From NCBI GenBank assembly GCA_024663395.1, contig JANFAH010000015.1, forward strand, positions 62,001 to 126,000: a stretch of 64,000 bases of DNA, written 5' to 3'. Below, in pieces: positions 1-8,959 of the stretch. Position numbers and translations under genes: made by a program. The DNA comes from Pisolithus tinctorius (taxonomy: Eukaryota; Basidiomycota; Agaricomycetes; Boletales; Pisolithaceae). How positions within the stretch are numbered: the stretch's first letter is position 1; each line of letters starts with the position of its first letter. Under the pieces are notes generated by a model. That model searched no databases, had not been told where the DNA came from, and saw nothing but the letters and a program-made list of their open reading frames with translations.

Positions 1-619
1 TACCCTTCCTGGGGATACATTTTTCATCCGTTTCCGCGCAGCCACTGTCGAGATATGCCTGTTTTTGTATTCAGGGGGTGGTGAGGCAACTTTGGGTATA
101 GCTCTGGACTGGGTGGTCGAAATGGCGTGGTTCCTGTTTTTGGTGTACGTCTGTGGGTTCCCTACCATCTGCCATAATTTGGTGTTGATCCCCCTTGTCA
201 CTCGAGGGTCTCCCCCCTCCCTCCCCCAGGCGATACCTCACCGGTGCGTACGCTATAGCTCGCCCGTTTCGCTGTCCTACTTCTCGCTTTTTCAGATTAT
301 GGTACCACTCCACGAGACCTTCCGAATGGTATATATTTTATGTGTATTATTTCTGTTGCTTTGCTTTCTGACTTAGGACTACTGTGTTTTTGCCTCGTAG
401 TACGCATTTTTGCATGCGTAGTCAGCACCCAGCGATACACGTGCATACAACTTTTTATTATACAAAAACAATAGACGGGTTGCAGCTTAGCCAGAGATGA
501 CAGACAGTTAGGGCAGGCATCTGTGGGCTCAGGGCCTAACATAACGAGGGATGTATTGTACAAAACATGTGCATGTCAGACTCGGAAGACACCAAACGCT
601 ACAAAAAGGTGCGGCTGGT
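1..619. other. Unassigned non-repeat DNA
   Basis: No protein family or repeat could be recognised. Base composition and CpG content resemble the HET-like gene region rather than the transposon block. Open frames of about 80-100 codons occur on both strands but show no motif, and none overlaps the duplicated sequence that starts near 644. Confidence 0.4.
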
Positions 620-643
620 ATGTCACGTGATATCACGTGACAT
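620..643. promoter_or_regulatory. 24-bp perfect palindrome with two CACGTG E-boxes
   Basis: The 24 bases are a perfect inverted repeat whose two halves each contain CACGTG, the core site of bHLH/bZIP-type factors, separated by ATAT at the centre. It lies directly before the point where similarity to the HET-like gene begins. It may be a remnant regulatory site or may mark the edge of the duplicated segment. The palindrome is seen directly; a regulatory role is inference. Confidence 0.45.
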
Positions 644-1860
644 GTCGGGGGGCAGTTGAGCAAGGGAAGCTTTACATCCGGCATTACTCTTCACGAGCTC
701 GCTAACAGGGCCTACGGGTACTGCAACAAGGAGACTGCGATCATCGATGCTTATGGCGGAAAGGATCGTCTAGACCGATTGGAACATCTTGTCTTAAAGC
801 TGCTATTTGGCGCCGGGGCAGCACAGCTCTACCCAGAGCTCAGGACCCGGAAAAGCAGCCCCCTCAAAACGGGCTGCAGCTCCAGCACACGGGATCACCG
901 AACCTTTCTTATCCTGCCGAGAGAGTTTGCGCTTTTATGGGCTTCTTTGAGCACCGCATCATGCCAAGTATCCTTGAAACCGAGCTACAGGCTCTAGCTC
1001 GGCTTTCGATGGCCAATGATAGCGACCGTATGGCAGAGTGGATGGCTTCTATGCTTCCGCAGAACATCCAACCTCAAGCTTGTTGGTACGCCGACGACGA
1101 TCAGTGCTGATCGGCACTCTGAGACATCGAGCCGGAGGTTAATGTTGCCGGGGTGACCGAGAGTGGTGCTTTGGTTCTCGATGGTTGTCGAGCAACATGC
1201 ATCCGCTGGGAGGACTCTCCAGAGATTTCGTTCCAGAAGACAGGGTCGATCAGGCGAACTATTGCTGGCAGAATACCGGTCACTCTTCTAGGTTGGGTGC
1301 TTTATGCCGCAACGTGGATGTCGATCCCTGCGACTGTATCAGTTGGTACCGCCCTCTTCGCATGTGCAGCGCTCATGCTGCTCTCTGGTCCTTTCCTGAC
1401 CGCCTACTCCATTTCTGGTCGCATTCTCGCCACGCAACCGCGATGTCGCCCGAAGAGGCCGCCAACCACATTCATGGTGCAACGTTGTCTAAGCGCCAGC
1501 GCCTATTCTTTACCCCCAGCGGTTCGCTGCTCGCTAAACCAGCAGAAGATGACATCCGACAAGGACTTGAAAGTCAATACGACGAAGCGTTAATGCAGAC
1601 CAGGGACGACATTTACACTCTAATCGACAGGTTCTCGGGAACACTCTATCATTTCACTGCGAAGCGTCCCCTCACGGTATGCCTTCTTACTGGACGCGAG
1701 GGCGGACTGGGTCGGTTTGTACTCTGCTCGGAGGATTGCGTTGCCAACGAGCTTCACAAAGAGCGGTACTATGCATGCCTTCTTACGTCCACCGAGCCAT
1801 GATTCCCTGCGATTGGGTTGCTATTGGCAACGCGAGAAAATGAAGGACTCGAATTATTTG
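644..1860 (+). pseudogene. Truncated, frameshifted paralogue of the HET-like gene at 3864-6110
   Basis: Translation in shifting frames matches the C-terminal 420 or so residues of the intact gene downstream. Shared stretches include RLEHL (about 770-790), FFEHRIMP (about 945), CWYADDDQ (about 1080), GALVLDGCRA (about 1165), YSISGRIL (about 1408) and REGGLGRFVLCSE (about 1697). The N-terminal half with the HET-like domain is missing. Frame changes fall near 830-900, 1440 and 1765, and a TGA follows the CWYADDDQ motif near 1107. At least four lesions make it non-functional as a full protein. It probably arose by segmental duplication, because downstream non-coding blocks are duplicated too. Confidence 0.85.
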
Positions 1861-2394
1861 ATTCGCTTGTTTGGATATTGTTGTGTTATAGGACATACAT
1901 ACCTTGTGACAGTCTACACTCCTTACTACCACCGACAACTTATCGAAGCTTGATACCCATAGTATAGTATGCAGATATATGCTTCAGTCTCGTACTGCGA
2001 GTGAGGGAAAAGAGGGATATTATATGTAGGGTACATCCCAAAACTGCGGAACAAGGGGACATCCATATACCAGCCTACGCTTACAACATCAAGTACAGTG
2101 TCCTGCAGAACATCCCGTGGATGTCTACATATTTTGGCAGTTGGATAGGGTTATGGAGGAGAATGGGTTTTCTGAGATTCGGATTCTCGTAAGGTACTCA
2201 CATATGTTGTGCAGGGTTCTATTAATGATGGGACCTCGCCACCCTACGCCCTACTAATGGAATAAATTACAATTTGGCGCCCGCGTACCGAAATGAGTGG
2301 TAAGTCGTTTCCCGAAAGGTGCACTAATAGTGCCGAGGAGGCTGATGATCCGTACTACGATAGCAAGTAGTGTTTTTTCCAGCAAGTCGATGGG
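1861..2394. other. Intergenic, nothing recognised
   Basis: Region between the pseudogene and duplicated block A. Short open frames only, with no motif or repeat that I could support. Confidence 0.35.
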
Positions 2395-2850
2395 GGAATT
2401 CTTAACAACTCTCGACGAACAAGGACAACAGATGTGAAACACCATAGGACGAGAGAACTCAGGGTCTCAGCTCTCTTCAACACCACACTCACTATTACTT
2501 ACGTATATCACGAGCAGCCGCTCTAACCTTACTGTCCCTGCCTGCTGTAACTGTAAGGTCACAGACTAGGATGGCCTTGTAGTCGCATTGCGGTTTCATT
2601 CATTCATGCCATTCTCAGAGTACGGCCAGAGCCGGTCGCGCCACTTCACATGTGAACTGGTACACATGCTGAGCGTTCTACATGACAGAAGAAGAGTTTA
2701 CGTTCGCAAAGGGCCGAAGTATTCGGCCTGGACTCCAAGGGTCGAAGATGAGTCGGGCGAAAGCGCTGGACAAGTAAATGTGTAGAATGGAAGCTGGAGG
2801 ATGCGCGTGACGATCTTAAATGAAAGAAGGTTGGCAAGCTGATCATTTAT
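2395..2850. repeat. Duplicated block A, copy 1
   Basis: Non-coding sequence matching 6575-7085 with scattered substitutions and small indels. It begins with GACGAACAAG, continues through CTAACCTTACTGTCCCT (about 2525), and ends near TTGGCAAGCTGATCATTTA. It is part of the duplication that also produced the HET-like paralogue. Confidence 0.8.
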
Positions 2851-2944
2851 CCTTATCGGTTCTACAGGTCCTTATCTTCAGTGCACTCACACAGATTCTC
2901 ACTCTGTACAATTACAAGGTAATTCAACCTCAGGTTGATCAGGC

Positions 2945-3190
2945 TTGGTGTCGCAGCTCGTATTTTCATCCATCTGATTTGTAATGCAAGTTGGCCTATA
3001 CAGCGTGTCTCTTGCCGTTCGGTACTTGAACCCTGTCCGATGTCTTCAACATGGGCACAGAAATAAAATGAGCGGCTATACCAATGGCGTGTGCGTACCC
3101 TTAATATGCAGAACGTTTCGCCTCATGGAAAACGTTCACTCTCCACAGGAACTGATGATGGAATGACCATATAGTTATGGGCAACGAGAA
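2945..3190. repeat. Duplicated block B, copy 1
   Basis: Matches 6299-6560. A shared landmark is GTTGGCCTATACAGC at about 2990 and 6355. In this copy block B follows block A, whereas after the intact gene block B comes first, so the order is swapped between the two copies. Confidence 0.75.
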
Positions 3191-3863
3191 GTGCTGTTTG
3201 ATGCAAACTAAAAAAGCAATTCTGCCAGTCTATCGCTTTCAAACTAGGGTTTTTCTTACCACGCGCTGTACTATCGGCTGATTGCAACTGTAGTTTTGTT
3301 ACCCTTCGGACATCGAAGCTTGCGCTTTTTGGATGATAAGTTCATACTGCGATAAACAATTTCTCTCTACCCTACTGCAAGTGTGGTACAGGTTATTCGC
3401 AACAAGACTGATCGCGGCTGCTGATGTCTACTAAATATTTTTTAGCATGTGGATGGCTCAAAAGTAGTGCAAGCCTGGGACAGTGTCTTTGCGTCACAGC
3501 GGTTACGTTCCGTGTGCGAAGGTGAGATGAGCGTCAAATTTCTGGTCTCTTGCATTCACATCTTTCAGTTTAGGTTCTTGAAATTCTTGCCTTCTCAGGT
3601 GTTTATTCGAGATCGAGTGTGGAGATCACGACCCACCTGTCATTCTTTGGATGCGCCCCTTATCACCTGCGTGATCAGCTGGCCAGCGGCAACGTGTCTG
3701 ATGTTAGGCGAGTAGCGGCAAACGCACGGATATAAGATGCTCTGAAACCGTGCAAACCGTCCAGATAGTTTCTCCCCCTTCCACCGACCTCCATCAGCTT
3801 CGGTACGCCTGTAGATGCGCCTGATATCATTTCCTGAACTAATCCCATCACACCCAGGACAAC
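3191..3863. other. Upstream region of the HET-like gene
   Basis: No gene or repeat recognised. Presumably it contains the promoter of the intact gene, whose first ATG is at 3864. No clear TATA box was seen. Confidence 0.35.
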
Positions 3864-6110
3864 ATGCCCCTCCCCTTCGTGTCTGAAGCCAGCTGTCGTG
3901 ATGATATCAACCTGAAGAAGCAGTCACATAAAGCCCGACAGAGATACATGGATCCTCATACTGGACAATGTACGGAGCTTGTCGTCCAAGCGGTGAAACC
4001 AGCCTCTGGAACAAACATAAAACAGGTCAGGATCACTGATCAGACTCGGAGGATCCCCAAACTTGTCGTCTCGCTCTTCCGCCCGAAGAGTTGCTCGATG
4101 ATGGACGTGTTGGTTTTTATACTGCTTTGGCCGTTCAGATTCCTTATCTGTTCCATCCATTTGCTCATCTGGCCGCTCGATGGTCTACCGAAGGGAGGCA
4201 TGGGAGGAAGCATCGATGTAACAGAATATCCGCCTTATCTCATGTGTTATTGGGGTCACTTATGGGCAGCCCGGTCACAGAAAGAGTATACAGTCTTCGA
4301 GAGCGGTGAGGAGCGTCGCAAACGTGCACCTTCCAGAGCTGTTTCCGTGGCAAATAGCATCACCCGTCTCTTACGTCCTCGTCAAAAACGCAAAGATGAC
4401 CCTCCTTCCATGGCCCCTGCCATTACTTCTACTCCAGAGAGTGCCCCTCACAGCTTTTACCCTTCTCGACTCGTCATTCTTCGTGATGACGTTTGGGAGA
4501 TATGCGACGATCATGAGAAGATAGCTCGCCATCATTATTTCGCCGTCACCTATCGCCAGAGCGACATACTGGAGTCTGGGAGAGGAGAGGATGAATTCAT
4601 CGCATCGATCCGTTCGGCCGCCTCGCAGTGCGAAATGAAGGCTTATTGGCTGGATCTCGAGTGCATGGGTAACACGGACGAGGAGAAGCATCTAGACGTT
4701 TACCAGTTGGCAGACATTTACCGCGGTGCCGAATTCACCCTCGTCGCCCTCCCAAAATCAGATGATCCCACAAATGCTCAAAGCGGGGAAGCCTGGAGTA
4801 ACTGGAGTGACCGCGTGTGGACACTGCCAGAAATATTGCTCAGTAAAGAGTTGCGATACATGGTTGGACCGAAGGGTCCAGTGGCAATGGTTACTCTCCG
4901 TGAACTCGCTGTTTTTGCTTATGGGCACGATAGCGAGGAAGCTGCGGTTGTCAACGCTTGTGGTGGCATGGACCGCCTGTATCAGTTGGAACATCTGACC
5001 TTCCTAAAGGCCGTGATTTGGCGTCGAGGCATTGCCCCGCAAGACCCGGAGAAGGCTCCGCCGAAAGCGCAATCCCGGCAGTCGAAAGGAATAGACAGCC
5101 TTTCCTATGAGGCTGAGAAGGTGTACGCTCTGATGGCCTTCTTTGAACATCGAATCATGCCTTTCCCTCCTGAAAGCGATCTACATGCTCTAGCCCGGCT
5201 TTCGATGATTAACGACGGGTACCGTATAGCAGAACGAATGCTTTCCATGTTCCCCCAAGATATCCCATCGACATCTTGTTGGTATGCTGACGATGATCAG
5301 TACAAAGCGCAGTTCTGGGACATCGAACCAGAGGTTCAGGTTGCTGGAGTAACAGACCAGGGGGCGCTGGTTCTCGATGGCTGCCGAGCTGCATCCATCA
5401 GATGGAAGGATTTTCCAGAGGTCGGTGTTCAGACGACGGAGTCCGGCTTCCGTCAACTGGTCGCCAAAATAGCTGTATTCGGTATTCCAGGCTTCTACGC
5501 CTTCGCGGTGCAGTGGATTCCATGGCTGTGGACCAGAGTCTACGGAAATTCAGATAATTCTTCCTCAATTAGCCCTGCGGAAGTTCTCGCTATCGCTCTC
5601 TTCGGCTGGGCCACCATACTTCTCATCCTCGGTCCATTCATGATCGCCTATTCAATTTCTGGACGTATTCTTTTTACGCAGCCATTCCTCGTCGGAGTCA
5701 AAGGCGCCTTAAAGGTTGAAGAAGCTTCACACTACCTCTACCGTGCGTGGTTAGTACGGCCTCGCCTCGCTTACACGACCAGTGGTTCCGTGCTTGCTAA
5801 GCATGCAGGGGAGGGGGATATCCGGGAGGGAGACAGGACCCAATATGATGAAGTCAAGGATCTGAAGAGAGACGACCTATACACTCTGATTGACACCTCC
5901 ACCGGAACTCTCTACTATTTCACTGCAAACCGCCCACCGACGGTGTGTCTGTACACGGGGCGAGAGGGTGGGCTGGGTAGATTCGTGCTTTGCTCCGAGA
6001 ACTGCACTGCAAACGAGCTTCACAAGGAGACGGTGTTGCGTATGCCGTCTCAAATCCATCGTTCCATGAGATCCTGTGGTTGGTTGGCCATCGGATGCGT
6101 GGAGGAATGA
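3864..6110 (+). CDS. HET-like domain protein with membrane segments
   Basis: Single 748-codon open frame without introns. Residues about 222-330 resemble a HET (heterokaryon incompatibility) domain: YWLDLECM with acidic residues after it, then the QLADIYRGAEFTLVALP stretch, then RVWTLPEILLS, which correspond to the WIDxLCInQ, MxxIYxxAxxVxxxLG and RxWTxQE patterns of the family. A hydrophobic segment lies at about 80-103, and two more at about 533-557 and 573-597, so the protein is probably membrane anchored. HET proteins act in fungal self/non-self recognition and cell death; that role here is inferred from the domain, which is divergent. A truncated paralogue lies about 3 kb upstream. Such proteins sometimes carry unrelated names in databases; I see no dehydrogenase motif. 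The first ATG was taken as start. Confidence 0.65.
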   Translation: MPLPFVSEASCRDDINLKKQSHKARQRYMDPHTGQCTELVVQAVKPASGTNIKQVRITDQTRRIPKLVVSLFRPKSCSMMDVLVFILLWPFRFLICSIHLLIWPLDGLPKGGMGGSIDVTEYPPYLMCYWGHLWAARSQKEYTVFESGEERRKRAPSRAVSVANSITRLLRPRQKRKDDPPSMAPAITSTPESAPHSFYPSRLVILRDDVWEICDDHEKIARHHYFAVTYRQSDILESGRGEDEFIASIRSAASQCEMKAYWLDLECMGNTDEEKHLDVYQLADIYRGAEFTLVALPKSDDPTNAQSGEAWSNWSDRVWTLPEILLSKELRYMVGPKGPVAMVTLRELAVFAYGHDSEEAAVVNACGGMDRLYQLEHLTFLKAVIWRRGIAPQDPEKAPPKAQSRQSKGIDSLSYEAEKVYALMAFFEHRIMPFPPESDLHALARLSMINDGYRIAERMLSMFPQDIPSTSCWYADDDQYKAQFWDIEPEVQVAGVTDQGALVLDGCRAASIRWKDFPEVGVQTTESGFRQLVAKIAVFGIPGFYAFAVQWIPWLWTRVYGNSDNSSSISPAEVLAIALFGWATILLILGPFMIAYSISGRILFTQPFLVGVKGALKVEEASHYLYRAWLVRPRLAYTTSGSVLAKHAGEGDIREGDRTQYDEVKDLKRDDLYTLIDTSTGTLYYFTANRPPTVCLYTGREGGLGRFVLCSENCTANELHKETVLRMPSQIHRSMRSCGWLAIGCVEE

Positions 6111-6298
6111 AACTACTGCGTACAGGATGTTCTTTGATCGGTTTTTCGTTTACTAGTGGATCATGTCCATATATGTACGTGTACATGTTAGCTGTGCTTT
6201 GGCTGTACTTGTTGATCAATGAAGGTACCGGAAGTGACCCTCTCATCTTTTGATCTGTTCCTTATGTTTGTACTTTTGACCTGTTATCTGTGTCGCTA

Positions 6299-6560
6299 GG
6301 TGTCGCTTCTCGTATTTTCCAAGTCTGACATCCCTCTGGGTAATAATGCAGGTTGGCCTATACAGCAGCGAGACTTTTGCCATTCGGATATCCGATGTTT
6401 CCGAACATGGGCGTATGGTGAAATCAGCAGTTATACTGGCGCACGTGGGTAGCCGTAATATGCAGGCCCTTTCGCCTTATGGCTCTCCACAGCAACGTAT
6501 GAAATGTGATATGGTTATGGCCAGCAACAAATGCTCCTTTGCTAAACCTAAAAAAGTCCT
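6299..6560. repeat. Duplicated block B, copy 2
   Basis: Partner of 2945-3190, lying just after the intact HET-like gene and immediately before block A copy 2. Confidence 0.75.
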
Positions 6561-6574
6561 TATTGTAACAGCTC

Positions 6575-7085
6575 ATCAGTCTGACGAACAAGAGTAACAA
6601 ATGTGAAACACCGCAGGGCGAGAACTCTGGATTTCAGTTCTCTTCGGCATCACACTTACTATGACTTATGCATATCACGAACAGCCACCCTAACCTTACT
6701 GTCCCTACCTGCTTAAGGTCACAATTAGGATGGCCTTGTAGCTGCAAGCTCCATTCGTTCATGCCACTCTCAGGGGTATGGCCAATGTCAGCTGCGCTAC
6801 TTCTCATGTGAACTGATATATGGCCAGCTAATGTTTCAGTGTGAGTATATTCCACCCCAGCGTGTCACTAGCGATCGGCACCAGTAACTGGTTTATGTAC
6901 ATGCTGAGTGCTCTACATATCAGAAGAACAATTTGCTTTTGTAACTCACTGAAGTGTTTGGCCCAGTCAACAAGGTCCACAGGTGCTCAGGCGGAAGCGC
7001 TGGACAGGTAAATAGAATGGAAGCTGGAGAATGTGCGTGATGACCTTAAATGAAAGAAGGTTCGCCACAAGTTGATCATTTAGAC
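6575..7085. repeat. Duplicated block A, copy 2
   Basis: Partner of 2395-2850. It marks the end of the gene-like, CpG-normal part of the window. Confidence 0.8.
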
Positions 7086-8047
7086 CGCTCAAAGTTAAAT
7101 GCGGAAAAAACACGTGAGCAAACTCAAGTGTGGTTGAGTTGTGAGTTTGTGGGCAAATATTTAAGCTCCGACTGTATATTCAAACTCCGCTGGAAAGCTG
7201 CATGGTTATCAACAGAGATATCTAGCAAGTGATAAGGAACTGATAACAAACAAGACAAACATCCATATTCACATGTACTACTACATACTGTTGTAGTGTG
7301 AATATGATGCAGATGTATACAGGGGGGGAGGGGGGGGGGAATGGGAATGCATACTAAATGATGATCAATATTCTGTCATACACTGTTTTCAAAGCAGATA
7401 AACATCTTGATTACTAGGTGAAGGGCCTTGATCCTCACTGCCAGCTATGCCTTTTTGCAAGGTGGGGTTCCAAGCATGAAGTTCCTCCAACTGGATGGTG
7501 AGCATCATCTTCTCCAACTCTTGAGCCACCATCATCTCCTCATGTGTGAACAGCTTGTGTTGTGTAGTAAGTTGGTGTTCATGATCAGCCAAGAGAGTGG
7601 TGGCCTTCTGTTGAGTCCTCCAGTATCCATACTCAAGCTGGTGATGTTACACCCTAGTCCCATTTCTTTCTGCCTGTGGTTGCATGACACCTGCATTGTC
7701 ATGTGCCTTGTGTTCCAGGTCATCACATTGGTTGTTGTTGTTGTCTGGGCCAGAGTCTGGATCTCAGAGCATCCATTTAAGGGAAGGTTGGTCAATGGGC
7801 TGGAAGGGCTGCATGCTGCTGCACCTTGATTGTTGTCTCATATGTTTCCTTCATCTTGTTTCTCATTTATCCTTGTACAGTATGTTTGCTATGTCCCATC
7901 TGTCCATCATTCCACTGCCCCCTTGCTGCACTTTGACTGCATAGTTGGTTTGGGCCTCACTGACTCTCACTGAGTCATTTCTATTTCATTGCTTACTGTC
8001 TGCAGTGAGTTACTACTTACAGAGTTATTGTGTGCCCTCCTCTGGAG
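7086..8047 (-). other. Junction to transposon block; decayed minus-strand coding trace
   Basis: Contains a G tract at 7321-7341. From about 7700 down to 7389 the minus strand has coding-like, Gln/Glu-rich translation with frame changes (for example EEMMVAQELEKMM), resembling the tail of an old retroelement protein, but no family could be assigned. CpG is nearly absent from about 7.4 kb onward. This tract is the left flank of the L solo LTR inserted at GGTAT. Confidence 0.35.
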
Positions 8048-8618
8048 GGTATTGTTAAGTATGGGTCTACCCTTGGGTGACCAGGCTTCAAGACCAGGTG
8101 ACAGGGGCTAAGTCCAGGTGACCAAAGTCAAGGCCAGGAGACAGGGGCTAAGTCCAGTTGGACTGGAGTTAAGGCTGGAGGTCAGGGGTTAATTCTGGAG
8201 GACTGGACTTAAGGCTGGGAGTGTGGGAATGAGGCTGGTAGCATGGGAAAATGACCAGTCTTGGAGCATGCACAAGGGGAAGCCAGTCCAGGGCTGCCTC
8301 CCTTGGTTTCAGCTTATGTGCTGTACCCTTATGCAAGCTGGGGAGAGGTCTGGGACAGGGGCTGGGGATAGCTTAAGGCTCAGCCTTAGCTGTTGAGTAG
8401 ACTTTGAGGGTAGTATGGAGTTGAGGGTAATACCAAGTTGATATTCTGACTGGAGTGCTATGAAGTATGTACATGGGTTAAATACATGAGGCCAGTCTGG
8501 AGTAATGAACATGAAACCAGACTGGTTGATAAGCTATTAGAAAGATGATTAACAAGGTGTGGATAGCCATAGTGGCTGTGCCAAGACTAATGGCCAAAGT
8601 CTGGGTGACTGGCATAAC

Positions 8619-8830
8619 CAGGCTCCTTCCCATCCTTGCTGGAGGGTATGAGGGATGGCCTCCTAGTATAAGGTGTTTGCATGTATTTGTTACCATGTGA
8701 AAATATTTCAAACTCAGCCTAACATTATCCCTCAAACCCTCCAGCAGTGGCTGGCACAACATAGTTCTAAGGTTCATTTGCTGCCACATGCCATTCTCTG
8801 CTCCAGTGGGAAAAGTCACATGACTAGGGG
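8619..8830 (+). repeat. Left terminal inverted repeat of the DNA transposon
   Basis: Aligns with the reverse complement of 14787-14993, strongest over the outer 27 bp and from about 8709 to 8830. Inside it TGCTGGAGGGTATGAGGGA (8637-8655) and TCCCTCAAACCCTCCAGCA (8730-8748) form an inverted pair, so each end can fold into its own hairpin. Confidence 0.85.
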
Positions 8831-8959
8831 AAATTTAGGGGGATGAAGTCAGATTATGACAGTATATGCACACATTTGGAAATGGCAAGATGGTGAAAAA
8901 ATATATGTAGTTATCCTTTCCTACTACAGTCTGATATCATGCTGGAGTCACCTTCCAGA

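Noticed and set aside
7321..7341. G-rich tract as a possible functional G-quadruplex
   Set aside because: Only a short impure homopolymer at the edge of the repeat block; nothing links it to a gene.
8040..8260. Possible minisatellite (repeated CCAGGTGAC and GGGGCTAAGTC phrases)
   Set aside because: The phrases are part of the 5'-most portion of the L LTR and recur at 10500 and 51190 as LTR homology, not as an independent tandem array.
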